This document shows positions 7,400 through 16,097 of a stretch of DNA of 64,000 bases, piece after piece. Under the pieces are notes generated by a model. It saw only the letters and a list, made by a program, of their open reading frames with translations, did no database searches and was not told the origin of the DNA. Made by a program: the position numbers and the translations under genes. This stretch comes from a virus. Within the stretch, counting starts at the first letter, position 1; the number at the start of each line of letters is the position of its first letter. The stretch is taken from IMG/VR virus record IMGVR_UViG_3300034072_002191, positions 16,692 to 80,691 of that record; one strand, written 5' to 3'.

Positions 7400-10300
7400 C
7401 AGCTCGTCCTCGCCAGTTGGAGCAACCGCGCCACGTCACTGTCGGACACGCTCTTCCCCAGCAAATCGACGGCCTTCTTCAGCGTCGCCAGGATCTGCTC
7501 GTTCTGGGCGATGACCTTCGCGTTCTGGTCGTTGTTCTCGTCCAGGGCGGCATTGGTGGCGGTAAGCGCGGGATCGCTCGCACGCTGTTGCGCGGCGCTG
7601 ACATCGGCATTGACCTTGGCGATCGCGGCACGGGCCTGGTCGACGATCGCCGCGCGGTCGACCGCAAACCCGCCGGTCGTGCCATAGACTTCCTTCGATA
7701 CCGAATTGAGCTGCTCGTACAGCGACGCGAGCTTGTCGCCTGCGCCATCGACGCCCGCCTGGACGTCGGCCTGTGCCTTTGTGATCGAATCGAGCAGGGC
7801 CGTGCGTCGATCGACGGCCGAGCCCTCGAACATCGATCCGGAGGTCAGTTCGTCGACCAGGCGTTTCAGGGAACCGACCTGCTGATCCATCAACTTGTCG
7901 GTAAGCGCTACCCGCTCCTTGGCATTCGCCGCCTCCACCTGGACGATGTCGAAGCCATATTCCCGCGCGATGCGCAGCCGATCCGCGGCTTCCTTCTCGA
8001 AGGCCTTGAACGACTTGGTCAACTGGCCCGAAACGCCGCCCAGCAGATCCTCGACATTGCTGACCTTCAGCGCCTCCTGCATTGCCTTGTCGATGTCGCT
8101 GGACGATCCCAGCGCCTTCTGGACCGCGCCTGACAGCCCCTTGATCGCACCATCGGAAATCGCGTTTGCGATGGCCGCTCGAACTGCGCCATCGGCATCG
8201 TTGTTGTCGAACTTCAGGACGCCGTCGCGGTCGCCATATTTCCCGCCGACGCTGGTGCCGCCCGAGGGATCGACCCGGTAGCTGTCCTTGTACTTGTTGA
8301 TGCTGACCGCAAAGCTGCCGACGTCGGCGCCGAGCGTGCTGGCGATCTTGCTGAGCGCGCCCTGGACGCTACCGGCGAGGTTGCCGAGATCCGTCTTCAC
8401 CTCGGCCGAGTTGCCGCTGACGTTGGCCTTCTGATCGACGCTGGTGATCTGCGCCGACCCGCGCGGCGTCGACTTGAAGAGGTTGCCGACCAGGCCGCCA
8501 AGCACGGAACCGATGATGTCGCCGCCGGGGATCGGGATGAAGCTGCCGATGGCGCCGCCGATCTGGGCACCGGTGCCGCTCATCTTGATGCCGAGGGCGT
8601 TCCCGAGGCCGGCCACCATCGAGCCCGTCGCGGCGCCGGACAGACCCTTGCCGATGTTCTCGCCGGCGAACTTGCCGATCGAGCCGCCGATATTCTTGGC
8701 CGTTTCCTTGTTCGTGAAGATGCTGGCGATCGACGTGGCGATGCCCCCGGTCGCCTTCGCGATCAGGGAGTCCGGGGTCATGGCCTCCTTGCGCTTGCCG
8801 GTGACGACGATCTCGGGATTGAGGTTGGCAGCAATAGCGTCGCCGATCTTGGTCCCGATCTGGACCGTCCCGGCGCCGCCGGCACTGGAACTGACTGCGC
8901 CGGCGGCCGACGATGCGGACCGCGCCAGGCTGTCCAGCGCCTGCGTCGTGCGACCGGTGGACGCGGTGACCTGGTCGACGGATGCCGCCATCCGAGCCGA
9001 TGCGTCCTTGATGACGCTGGTCCCGTTCGCCTGATCCTTCAGGTCGCGGAACATGTCGCCGAATAGATCCTCGAAGAGCTTCTGGCCCTTCAGCGTGGCG
9101 AAGGCATCGAGCAGCTTGCCGGGTGTCTTGATGAACTGCCCGAGGTCGCCCCGTACCCACGCCTGGGTGGCCTCCCGGACCGCGCCCTCGACCGAGGAAA
9201 CAGCGTCGACATAGATCTGGGTTTTCTGGCGAAGAACGTCCACCTCGCGCTGTTCCGCGCGGAGAGCTTGGACCGACGCTAGGATTGCTTCTTTCTGATC
9301 CTCACGCAGGGGGCGCAGGTTCTTCTCCAGCGAATAGACCGTCCGGAGCGCCTCGGCCTGGTCGGTCTGGCCCCGTGCCTGGAGCTGGAGGATTGCGAGG
9401 GACTGCTGCTGCCCGATGATGAAGTCATTGTATGGCCGAACCAGGCCGGCTTCGATTTTGCCCTTCGCCTCGTCGAGCCGCTTTCCGAATGCGTCGAAGT
9501 CGGCCTGATCGATCAAGCCGGCGGAGAGCATCCCTTTCTTCTTGCCGAGGATGCCATCCAGCGCCCCAATCGCCTTGGCAGCCTTGTCGGCGAGAGTCTC
9601 CGGTGCTGCGAAAGCCTCCTCGATCGAACGCAGCAGGCCCGTCTCCACGGTCTGCTTTGCATCCTTGGCACTGACAATCAGGGCCTCGAAGTTCGGCGGC
9701 TTTTTCCGGCTGAGATCGTCGATCAGGTCATCGAGCTGGCGGACGGCCTTGTCTGCTTGCTGCACCGCCGGCGGCGTCTGGCTGAACGCTTCCGTGATCG
9801 AGGCGATGCGATCGGCGGTATCGCGGCCGAACTCGTCGAGCGATGCCGTGGACTTCGGCTTCTTCGGCTTCGTCGTTTTGTACGGCTTCAGCGGATCGGC
9901 AACCCCTTTGCCGTCGACAGCGTCCCGCGCCATCCGCGCCGCAGCCTGGTCGTTCAGCGCTTGGGGAAGCGTGAACAATTCTTGCTTCAACGCGATGATC
10001 TGCTCGGTCGTGTAGCCGGCCAGCTTGCCCGCCTGAGCCATGCTGTCGACACGCTGACGGATTGCCGTGGCATCCATCTTGCCGGTGAGAACTTCATCCC
10101 GAAGCGCACGAAGCGGCGCGGTCTCCTGCGAGATCGCGGCCTGCTGGCGCGTGCTGCCGGAGCCGCCGCCATAGCTGGCGCCGGGATTATCGGCGAGGTA
10201 GCCGCCGATCGTGGTAAGCAGGCCAGGCTTGCCGAGGCCGCCGATCCTATCCCTGGCTGCCTTCTCATCCTGCTGCCCCTTCAGCAGCATAGCCTCGGCC

Positions 10301-11211
10301 TGCAGGCGGATCGTCTCCCGCAGCTCGGCATTGTGGCTTTTGAACTTGCCGGTGTTGAGATCGATGACCTTGCCGAGCAGGGACTGGGCGTTGCCGAAGG
10401 CATCCGCCGCCTTCGCAGCCTTCTCCAGGTTGTCCTGTAGCTCAGCAGCCTCGTTCTTCGTGTCGAGCAGCTTGGTGACGAACGGCCCGAGGATCATCGT
10501 AGCGCTGAGGATTACGGCACCCCAGGGCGAGCCGAGGAACTGCGCCGTCTTACCGATAGCGCCACCGACACCCATCTGTTCGACGGCGAGCGCAGTCTGC
10601 CCTGCCTGCACGGAAAAGGCGCGCAGCACGCTTTCGGCCGTGAAACCGGACATCGAGATCATCAAGCCCATGTCCTGGAACTGCTGGCCCAGCATGCGCG
10701 CGCCCAGCGCCTGTTCGCCCATGCTGCGGACATTGGTGCCGCCGGCGCGCTCGACCCGCTGCTGCGCCTCGACGACGCCAAGCTTGGCGGCTGCCAGACT
10801 CCCTTCGGCCGATGCGAGCGCGCGCGCGGCCGCCTGCTGTTCGCTGGCGCTGGCGGTCGTGGCCTGGGCGGCGCGTTCCTGCGCCTGCGCCCAGGCGATC
10901 GCCGCGGCTTCCAGCTTCTTCTCTGCGATCGTGAGCTGTTGCGACTCGCGGCTCAGGCCCGAGACCGTCCCGGTGAGCTGCTGGACGGTGAGGCCTGCGC
11001 GCTCCAGCTCCGCAGCCACGGTATCGGCTGCGGAGCTGGTCTTGCGCAGTTCGTTGCCGAGAGCCTCGGTCGCGGTTTCGGCGACAGCCTCAGCCGCGCC
11101 GAGATCCTTCGCCGCGCCCGAGGTCTTGTTGAGGTCGCTTGTAAGGTCGCTCAGCGCCTTCTGAGCGCCCTCGGTGTCACCGGTGATGATCAGGCCGGTC
11201 CGCAATGTCAT
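7399..11211 (-). CDS. tail tape measure protein (Mu-like prophage)
   Basis: 1,270 aa with the usual tape-measure layout: an alanine/glutamate-rich coiled-coil N-terminus, a glycine-rich hydrophobic centre (GMSG... and FIPIPGGDIIGSVLGGLVG near residue 900) and further coiled coil at the C-terminus. In long-tailed phages this protein sets tail length; at about 0.15 nm per residue it would give roughly a 190-nm tail (a family rule, not measured). It follows the frameshifted chaperone, as in lambda, and this argues for a siphovirus-type tail. Confidence 0.9.
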   Translation of the reverse strand: MTLRTGLIITGDTEGAQKALSDLTSDLNKTSGAAKDLGAAEAVAETATEALGNELRKTSSAADTVAAELERAGLTVQQLTGTVSGLSRESQQLTIAEKKLEAAAIAWAQAQERAAQATTASASEQQAAARALASAEGSLAAAKLGVVEAQQRVERAGGTNVRSMGEQALGARMLGQQFQDMGLMISMSGFTAESVLRAFSVQAGQTALAVEQMGVGGAIGKTAQFLGSPWGAVILSATMILGPFVTKLLDTKNEAAELQDNLEKAAKAADAFGNAQSLLGKVIDLNTGKFKSHNAELRETIRLQAEAMLLKGQQDEKAARDRIGGLGKPGLLTTIGGYLADNPGASYGGGSGSTRQQAAISQETAPLRALRDEVLTGKMDATAIRQRVDSMAQAGKLAGYTTEQIIALKQELFTLPQALNDQAAARMARDAVDGKGVADPLKPYKTTKPKKPKSTASLDEFGRDTADRIASITEAFSQTPPAVQQADKAVRQLDDLIDDLSRKKPPNFEALIVSAKDAKQTVETGLLRSIEEAFAAPETLADKAAKAIGALDGILGKKKGMLSAGLIDQADFDAFGKRLDEAKGKIEAGLVRPYNDFIIGQQQSLAILQLQARGQTDQAEALRTVYSLEKNLRPLREDQKEAILASVQALRAEQREVDVLRQKTQIYVDAVSSVEGAVREATQAWVRGDLGQFIKTPGKLLDAFATLKGQKLFEDLFGDMFRDLKDQANGTSVIKDASARMAASVDQVTASTGRTTQALDSLARSASSAAGAVSSSAGGAGTVQIGTKIGDAIAANLNPEIVVTGKRKEAMTPDSLIAKATGGIATSIASIFTNKETAKNIGGSIGKFAGENIGKGLSGAATGSMVAGLGNALGIKMSGTGAQIGGAIGSFIPIPGGDIIGSVLGGLVGNLFKSTPRGSAQITSVDQKANVSGNSAEVKTDLGNLAGSVQGALSKIASTLGADVGSFAVSINKYKDSYRVDPSGGTSVGGKYGDRDGVLKFDNNDADGAVRAAIANAISDGAIKGLSGAVQKALGSSSDIDKAMQEALKVSNVEDLLGGVSGQLTKSFKAFEKEAADRLRIAREYGFDIVQVEAANAKERVALTDKLMDQQVGSLKRLVDELTSGSMFEGSAVDRRTALLDSITKAQADVQAGVDGAGDKLASLYEQLNSVSKEVYGTTGGFAVDRAAIVDQARAAIAKVNADVSAAQQRASDPALTATNAALDENNDQNAKVIAQNEQILATLKKAVDLLGKSVSDSDVARLLQLARTS

Positions 11212-11218
11212 GGCCTGG

Positions 11219-11584
11219 TTACCCCTTCACGCCGTTCAGCGCGTCACGAGCAGCGCGCTCCATGATCTGAATGCCCGCCCAAAGGCGGGGTGTGACCGTG
11301 ATCCCCGATCCATCGAGACCTGCGCGCGCGGCCGAATAGTCGAGCCCCATCCAGTAGATCGTGCCGTCAAGGCCGCGTGCGATCGCGCGCCATTGGGTGG
11401 AGACGGAGAAGAACGCCAAGGCGATGTCCCAATTCCGCCGCCACACCTCGAACTTGCCTCCCGCCTGCGCGGCGCCCTCGATGCGCAACGCCAGTTCTTC
11501 GAGGCCGTCTCGCCGCGCGTCGGCGGCAGCCTCGCTATAGTCCGCCGCGCCACCCGTCGCCCAGGTCCGCGCGGCTTCCTTCAG
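11219..11584 (-). CDS. tail assembly chaperone extension (T-like part, reached by -1 frameshift)
   Basis: This frame has no good start of its own. It is entered by a -1 slip from the upstream chaperone at the heptamer GGGAAAC (11590-11584), just before that gene's TGA. The 121-aa extension contains WDIALAFFSVSTQWR and GLDYSAA, the pattern of DUF1799-type tail chaperones. The fused product would be 230 aa. By analogy with lambda gpGT, the extension recruits tube protein to the tape measure. It lies directly before the tape measure. Confidence 0.75.
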   Translation of the reverse strand: MKEAARTWATGGAADYSEAAADARRDGLEELALRIEGAAQAGGKFEVWRRNWDIALAFFSVSTQWRAIARGLDGTIYWMGLDYSAARAGLDGSGITVTPRLWAGIQIMERAARDALNGVKG

Positions 11585-11910
11585 TTTCCCTCCGCCGCCA
11601 TGTTGACGGCGTCGAAATAACCGCGCGTAATTGCTCGCCGCGCCCAGGGCAGGCGGATTACCTGGTCCCGGACCTTGTCCGAATAGAGCACCGGCTGCTG
11701 CTTATCGTCGACCAGGTCGTCGAGGCTGGCGACGATGCGGCGCAGGAAGTCTGTCGAGCCTGTCACCGTATCGAGATCGAAGGTCTCGAACTCCTCGCCA
11801 TCGACGATGCGATAGGTGACCTTGAAGGACTGCTTCTCGTGCCCGCCGTCGATCGGCGTCATCGCGGTGACGGTGTGGGTGAAGGTGGGTTCGTTGGTGA
11901 CGACGAACAT
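11581..11910 (-). CDS. tail assembly chaperone, G-like short form (Mu-like prophage)
   Basis: 109 aa starting MFVVTNEPTFTHTV, from an ATG preceded by AAAGG. It sits between the major tail protein and the tape measure, the standard place for the tail chaperone pair. It ends at a TGA directly after the slippery heptamer GGGAAAC, so a fraction of ribosomes should read on into the downstream frame and produce a 230-aa long form. Confidence 0.75.
   Translation of the reverse strand: MFVVTNEPTFTHTVTAMTPIDGGHEKQSFKVTYRIVDGEEFETFDLDTVTGSTDFLRRIVASLDDLVDDKQQPVLYSDKVRDQVIRLPWARRAITRGYFDAVNMAAEGN
11584..11590 (-). promoter_or_regulatory. programmed -1 frameshift site GGGAAAC
   Basis: On the minus strand the upstream frame reads G-GGA-AAC-TGA, a canonical X-XXY-YYZ slippery heptamer with the stop codon immediately after it. 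The -1 frame is open for 122 codons from here and carries a recognisable tail-chaperone domain. Confidence 0.8.
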
Positions 11911-11936
11911 GCTGCTGAACCTTTCTCTGCGAAACT

Positions 11937-12872
11937 TTAGGTGAGGGAGATCGACCACTGGTCGTTGCCCGCCGCGCTGGGCAGCGGCACGAAGGTCAGC
12001 GGCCATTCGACCACGCCCTGCTGATTATCGAGCCCGCTGGGTCGCTGCTGGACGGCACGCGGCAGCGAGATCGCCACGCGGCGGCCGGCGACGGTTCCAT
12101 GCGAAAGCGCGATCGCCTGGCGGGGCTTCGGCGAGATCGACATCTGATAGGGGTTGTACGTCGCCATCGGCACGGCCTCGACCGTCACCGACGCGGTCTC
12201 GCTACGGTCGACGATGGCGATTTCCTCGCGACCGACCAGCATGCGCGGCTGCACATCATTGCCCAGGTTCAGGCCGAACTGCCGCAGCACGAACGAGACG
12301 CCTCCGATCGTGAACGTAGGCGTGTTCGTCTTGCTCGCAACCTGCGGCTCCTGGAAGCTGCTCAGGTCAATGGCTGGGGCGGCCTGATCGCTCGGGATGG
12401 TGAAAAGACCCGTCAGGGTCACCCGCACGCCGGGGACGCCCTGCGCCGTCACGGTCAGTTCGCCGGTGCCCCGGCAGCCCGTCATCACGTAGCGCGTGGG
12501 GCCGACGAAGAAATAGATCGAGCCGGACTCGTGGTTGGCGCTGACCGGCGAATAGGTGACGCTCGTGGTGGCCACGATCACCTCGGCGACGCCAAGCATT
12601 CGCATCAGCATCGACCAGCCTGGCGCCGTGCCAGCCGTGCCCGAACCGACCAGCTCGAAGGTCCCGGTCAGCACGGCGCGCAGGCCGGCCGCAATCGTGT
12701 CCTGGGCGCCCATGTACGGCAGCTCGATGTTGCGGGAGACGTCGTCGCCCTCCATCGGCTGGAACGACACGTCGGTCAGCAGCACCGCGTTCGCGGCGAC
12801 CGGCGCCGCATCGGTGCCGTAGGTCGTTTCCTTTTTGACCAGGATCGTCTTCGACTTCCAGAAGATCGGCAT
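11937..12872 (-). CDS. major tail (tube) protein, Mu-like prophage
   Basis: 311 aa. The start (MPIFWKSKTILVKKETTYGTD) and the later ELPYMGAQDTIAAGLRA and GTGELTVTAQGVPG segments are typical of tail tube proteins of transposable siphophages. It is beta-rich with no membrane segment. It lies between the tail terminator-like genes and the tail chaperone, as expected for the tube subunit. Its length exceeds simple tube proteins (about 150-200 aa), so an extra surface domain is possible. Confidence 0.75.
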   Translation of the reverse strand: MPIFWKSKTILVKKETTYGTDAAPVAANAVLLTDVSFQPMEGDDVSRNIELPYMGAQDTIAAGLRAVLTGTFELVGSGTAGTAPGWSMLMRMLGVAEVIVATTSVTYSPVSANHESGSIYFFVGPTRYVMTGCRGTGELTVTAQGVPGVRVTLTGLFTIPSDQAAPAIDLSSFQEPQVASKTNTPTFTIGGVSFVLRQFGLNLGNDVQPRMLVGREEIAIVDRSETASVTVEAVPMATYNPYQMSISPKPRQAIALSHGTVAGRRVAISLPRAVQQRPSGLDNQQGVVEWPLTFVPLPSAAGNDQWSISLT

Positions 12873-12874
12873 GG

Positions 12875-13075
12875 TCAGTCCTCCACTTTGGTGAGTTCAC
12901 CCGTCGCGGGATCGCGCAGGTATCGGCCGCCCTCACTCGGGGTGGTCGCGGCCGGTGCCGGTGTGTCGGGCTCGGCCTGGGGCTCCGCTGCCGCCGGCGG
13001 CGTATCGTCCACCGGCCGCTCAGCCGGGGTGGACGCCTCAGCAACGCCTTCGGCGGTGCTCACAACCTTCTTCAT
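12875..13075 (-). CDS. small acidic, proline/alanine-rich protein
   Basis: 66 aa, low complexity in the middle (TPAERPVDDTPPAAAEPQAE) with a short conserved-looking end (GGRYLRDPATGELTKVED). It overlaps the gp37-like gene by four bases and ends two bases before the tail tube start. A similar small disordered protein precedes tail tube genes in many phages, but its role is not known to me. Confidence 0.6.
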   Translation of the reverse strand: MKKVVSTAEGVAEASTPAERPVDDTPPAAAEPQAEPDTPAPAATTPSEGGRYLRDPATGELTKVED

Positions 13076-13506
13076 CGTGCGATCCTCAATTGGTCATCCA
13101 GGACAAAATCGAGCTGATAGGTCGCGGCACCGCCGGCCAGGCTCACCAGCTCGCCCCGCGCGAGCCGATAGACACCGGGCACGTCGGCCGGCCCCCAGCC
13201 TGCGACCGCGCCGATCACGCCCTCGATCAGCCGCTCCAGTTCATCCTCGACGGCTTCGCCCAGCGGGTCGGCGGCCGAGCGAACGACCAGGACGACGCCG
13301 AGGAACCGGTCGACGCTCTGGCGATACAGGCCCGTTGCCGCGTCGGCCGCGCCGCCGCGCAGCCCGAGCGTCAGCAGGAACGCCGCCGGCGTGAACTGCG
13401 GCAGCGCATTGCGCGCCATCGCGTCGGAGAGTTGCGTGGTGGTGCCGATGCGGCCCGCCAGCGCAGGGCACGCGGCAGCAATCCGCGCTTTCACAGCCTC
13501 GCTCAA
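13072..13506 (-). CDS. Mu gp37-like (DUF1834) tail completion protein
   Basis: 144 aa. The layout resembles Mu gp37/DUF1834: a helical N-terminus, a beta core (FLGVVLVVRS) and an acidic helix (EAVEDELERLIEGVI) followed by GELVSLAGGAATYQLDF. It overlaps the gp36-like gene by four bases. The family is placed at the head-tail interface or tail terminus; which one here is inferred from gene order. Confidence 0.75.
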   Translation of the reverse strand: MSEAVKARIAAACPALAGRIGTTTQLSDAMARNALPQFTPAAFLLTLGLRGGAADAATGLYRQSVDRFLGVVLVVRSAADPLGEAVEDELERLIEGVIGAVAGWGPADVPGVYRLARGELVSLAGGAATYQLDFVLDDQLRIAR

Positions 13507-13931
13507 ATGAACCCCCGTAGATTGTCCGGCGTCAGCTCGCGCGCGCGGTCGACGAACTGGACGCCGCTCGTGCCGGCGCTGCCGGGCTCGATGCCCACGA
13601 CGCTCAACCGCAGCTTGCCGTCCGCGATGTCGCGCAGTGCCCGCTGCGCACCGTCAAAATCCTTCTCGATCTTCGGATCGGGCGCGAACGGGTGCAGCTT
13701 GTAGATCGCGATCGCCAGCGCCAGGTCGCGGACCAGGTCCGGCACATCGGAGAGCGGCAACTGGTACCGGCCGGCCAGGTACCCATCGATTACGGCGCCG
13801 GCATCGCGGATAGCACCCGCGATGATCGTCGCATCGATCTGACCGGTCGGCGGTGTGGCGCGGTCGGTCAGCTGCAGCAGCAGCCGTGCGCCGAACCGAT
13901 CCACCAGTTGCTGCTGGGTGATGTACGGCAT
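13503..13931 (-). CDS. Mu gp36-like (DUF1320) head-tail connector protein
   Basis: 142 aa beginning MPYITQQQLVDRFGARLLLQL, the hallmark start of DUF1320/Mu gp36. A helical middle (LVRDLALAIAIYKL) and a C-terminal segment (LTPDNLRGF) also fit the family. It lies between the major head gene group and gp37, as in Mu. Probable role in head completion. Confidence 0.85.
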   Translation of the reverse strand: MPYITQQQLVDRFGARLLLQLTDRATPPTGQIDATIIAGAIRDAGAVIDGYLAGRYQLPLSDVPDLVRDLALAIAIYKLHPFAPDPKIEKDFDGAQRALRDIADGKLRLSVVGIEPGSAGTSGVQFVDRARELTPDNLRGFI

Positions 13932-13933
13932 GG

Positions 13934-14185
13934 TCAGGCGTCGCCTTCCTCGCGATGGCAGGCGAGTTCTGGATCGGCCTCGATCGCCAGGATCTCGTCT
14001 TCGCTGAGGTCGGCGATTGCGATCCGCTCGGGAGTAGGACCGAACGGTCGACCCGCCCGGCGGCGACCCTTTGCGGGACCGACGACCACCAGGAAGCCGG
14101 TTTCGGCGCGCGCGTCGTCGCTCGCCGAAGGATCGGTCGCGGGAGTCTCACCCGCGACCTGCGTTGCCCTTCTCGATGCGGCCAT
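13934..14185 (-). CDS. small hypothetical protein between head and connector genes
   Basis: 83 aa from an ATG preceded by GGAGG at good spacing (an earlier GTG at 14212 is less likely). The N-terminal 30 residues are basic and disordered. The C-terminal half (ERIAIADLSEDEILAIEADP) is acidic, ending close to DUF1320. Small proteins of this kind are common here in Mu-like phages. Function unknown. Confidence 0.6.
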   Translation of the reverse strand: MAASRRATQVAGETPATDPSASDDARAETGFLVVVGPAKGRRRAGRPFGPTPERIAIADLSEDEILAIEADPELACHREEGDA

Positions 14186-14199
14186 CGTCCGATCCTCCG

Positions 14200-15096
14200 T
14201 CAGGCCAGCCACGGAGTGACGAGCAGCTCCGCCGAACCCGCCCAGGGGTTGGACTCGCCACCGTTCACCAGCGCGGACGCGAGGATCTTCTTGCCGGCGC
14301 TTTCCAGGGTCGGCGGAACGACCAGCAGGTTCGGCACGATGCCGAGCGGCTTGCCATGATCGCCCTTCATGCCCATCAGTGCGGCGCGAGCGATTTCATA
14401 GTTGGCCGGGGTCAGCGGCTGCTTCGAGCCCCAGGCGAACTGCCAGAAGCCGAACCCGACATTGGCCCGCGCATCGGCACCGTAGATGAACTCGTTATTG
14501 TCGAAGACGTTGTCGTCCTTCTCGTCATCCTTCGTGACGAATTTGAAGTCCTTGCGCTTCTGCAGGATGATCGGCTTCAGCGCGCGGCTCGCGTCGATCA
14601 GGAACCAGGGCGTGCCGGTGCCGCCGTCCGTATTGGCGATCGACAGGACCGTGCTGCCATCGGCATCGATCACGGGATGGTCGATGTCGAAATAGAACTG
14701 CCCGTCATAGCAGTTCGTCGTGAAGCCCTGCTTGAGCAGGCCGAACGCCAGCTCGTCCCAGGTGCCGCCGGCGGAGAGCCCCATTTCCTCGAACATCGGC
14801 GCGTAGACGCCGATATTGTCGGTCTCGATGTCGTCGCGATCGACGGCGATGGTGAGTTCCCAGCGCTTTTCCTTGATCGCATAGTCGCCCTGCGAAAGGT
14901 TCTGGATCGCGCGCGGACCGAGCCACTCGCGGACCTTCGGGATCTTGCCGAGCCAGCCGTACTTCTGCTCCTTGGTGGAACTCGGCACGGTGGTGGTGAT
15001 CGCGCCGTACTGGCTTTTCGCCTGCGTCAGGCCCTGCTTGTAGGCGGTCGAGAAACCGGTGCGGACGGCCGCCAGGTTCGCTGCATTGATGATCAT
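14200..15096 (-). CDS. T: major head subunit (Mu gpT-like)
   Basis: 298 aa beginning MIINAANLAAVRTGFSTAYK, the typical start of Mu gpT family capsid proteins. It also has WLGKIPKVREWLGPR and YAIKEKRWELTIAVDRDDIE, both strong family marks. GGGGACAG precedes the ATG. It is the HK97-fold capsid subunit of the inner phage and lies downstream of the protease/scaffold gene, as in Mu. Confidence 0.92.
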   Translation of the reverse strand: MIINAANLAAVRTGFSTAYKQGLTQAKSQYGAITTTVPSSTKEQKYGWLGKIPKVREWLGPRAIQNLSQGDYAIKEKRWELTIAVDRDDIETDNIGVYAPMFEEMGLSAGGTWDELAFGLLKQGFTTNCYDGQFYFDIDHPVIDADGSTVLSIANTDGGTGTPWFLIDASRALKPIILQKRKDFKFVTKDDEKDDNVFDNNEFIYGADARANVGFGFWQFAWGSKQPLTPANYEIARAALMGMKGDHGKPLGIVPNLLVVPPTLESAGKKILASALVNGGESNPWAGSAELLVTPWLA

Positions 15097-15108
15097 TGAA
15101 CTGTCCCC

Positions 15109-15510
15109 TTAGAACTCGACCCAGACGCCCTGGGCGTCCACGCCCCGGCAGATGCCGGCAACGCTGCGGGTGTTGGTGCCGTTGGTCTTGGCGACCGTCT
15201 GATCGTCCACGACGAAGACCTGCTTGCCGTAGTCGGCCCAGCTGATCGCATCGGCCGAGGCGCTGTTCGCGTAGCGGAACACGCCGCGACGGACCCGGAC
15301 CGTGACCGCGCCATCGGCGCCGGTGTTGATCTTCTGCTCCTCGGCGCGGCCGAGCGCGATAAGGGTCGTCGAAACCGCGCCGGGCACCGCCACGGTGCCG
15401 TTGAGGCACACCAGCGCGCCGGCGAAGATCGTGGTTGCGCCCTTCACCGGAACCTCCAGCAGGGTGCCCTGCTGGCGCGGCGTGTTGCGATCGGAGATCA
15501 GGGCTACCAT
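15109..15510 (-). CDS. head decoration/cement-like protein
   Basis: 133 aa, beta-rich, beginning MVALISDRNTPRQQGTLLEV. It resembles small capsid cement proteins (DUF2190-like) in pattern: a GATTIFAGALVCLNGT turn and a C-terminal barrel ending QGVWVEF. It sits between the protease/scaffold and the major head gene. The assignment is by position and fold impression. Confidence 0.6.
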   Translation of the reverse strand: MVALISDRNTPRQQGTLLEVPVKGATTIFAGALVCLNGTVAVPGAVSTTLIALGRAEEQKINTGADGAVTVRVRRGVFRYANSASADAISWADYGKQVFVVDDQTVAKTNGTNTRSVAGICRGVDAQGVWVEF

Positions 15511-16097
15511 CAGAGCACCTCCGTCCGGCCCGCCTGAGCAGCGAGCGTCTTTTTGTAGGCTTCGGGATCGAGGCCCATCAGCGCGATGACGGCCTGGTCG
15601 GCTTCGCCGAGGGCGCCGTCTTCACGCGGCTTCGGCGCATCGCTCAGGCGCGTGCCGTGCAGCACGGGGAGTGCGCCGATCAGCGCCTCTGTTCCGGCCG
15701 GGTCCGCCATGTGCAGCGACACATAGCGATCCCGCATCGGCTTCACGCCGACATGACCGGCGCGGATGGCGCCGTCGACAAAGCTCTCCGCCGCCGCACG
15801 GGTTCCGGCCTCGCGCAGCTCGTTGAGCTGGCTCGCAACGGTCGCCAGTTCGCCCTGGAGAGCGAGGATCGTGGAGCTTTCGTCACGGCCGGCGCGCGCC
15901 TTGACGCCAGCGAGCACCGCCGCCGGCGTTGCCGTCTCGGCGAGGCCGACCGCCAGCGCGATCGGCGCAAGCGCCGACTGCAAGGCGGTTTCGGTATTGC
16001 CATCGCCCATGCGGGCCTTCAGCGCTGCGGCGATGTCCGCATCGCTGGCATTGCCGTCGAGCCCCAAAAGCTCGATCAGCATTACCTTCCAGTCCAT
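15510..16097 (-). CDS. Z: nested scaffold protein (Mu gpZ-like), internal start in the protease gene
   Basis: In Mu, scaffold gpZ is made from an in-frame start inside gene I. Here an ATG (MDWKVMLIELLGLDG) is preceded by AAGGA with five-base spacing, a better ribosome-binding site than that of the full gene. It starts exactly where the protease domain ends and the helical scaffold begins. The product would be 195 aa. Inferred, not proven. Confidence 0.55.
   Translation of the reverse strand: MDWKVMLIELLGLDGNASDADIAAALKARMGDGNTETALQSALAPIALAVGLAETATPAAVLAGVKARAGRDESSTILALQGELATVASQLNELREAGTRAAAESFVDGAIRAGHVGVKPMRDRYVSLHMADPAGTEALIGALPVLHGTRLSDAPKPREDGALGEADQAVIALMGLDPEAYKKTLAAQAGRTEVL

Noticed and set aside
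12099-13394. 431-codon + strand frame opposite the inner phage's tail genes
   Set aside because: Antisense to the tail tube and gp37-like genes; Arg/His-rich with no domain.
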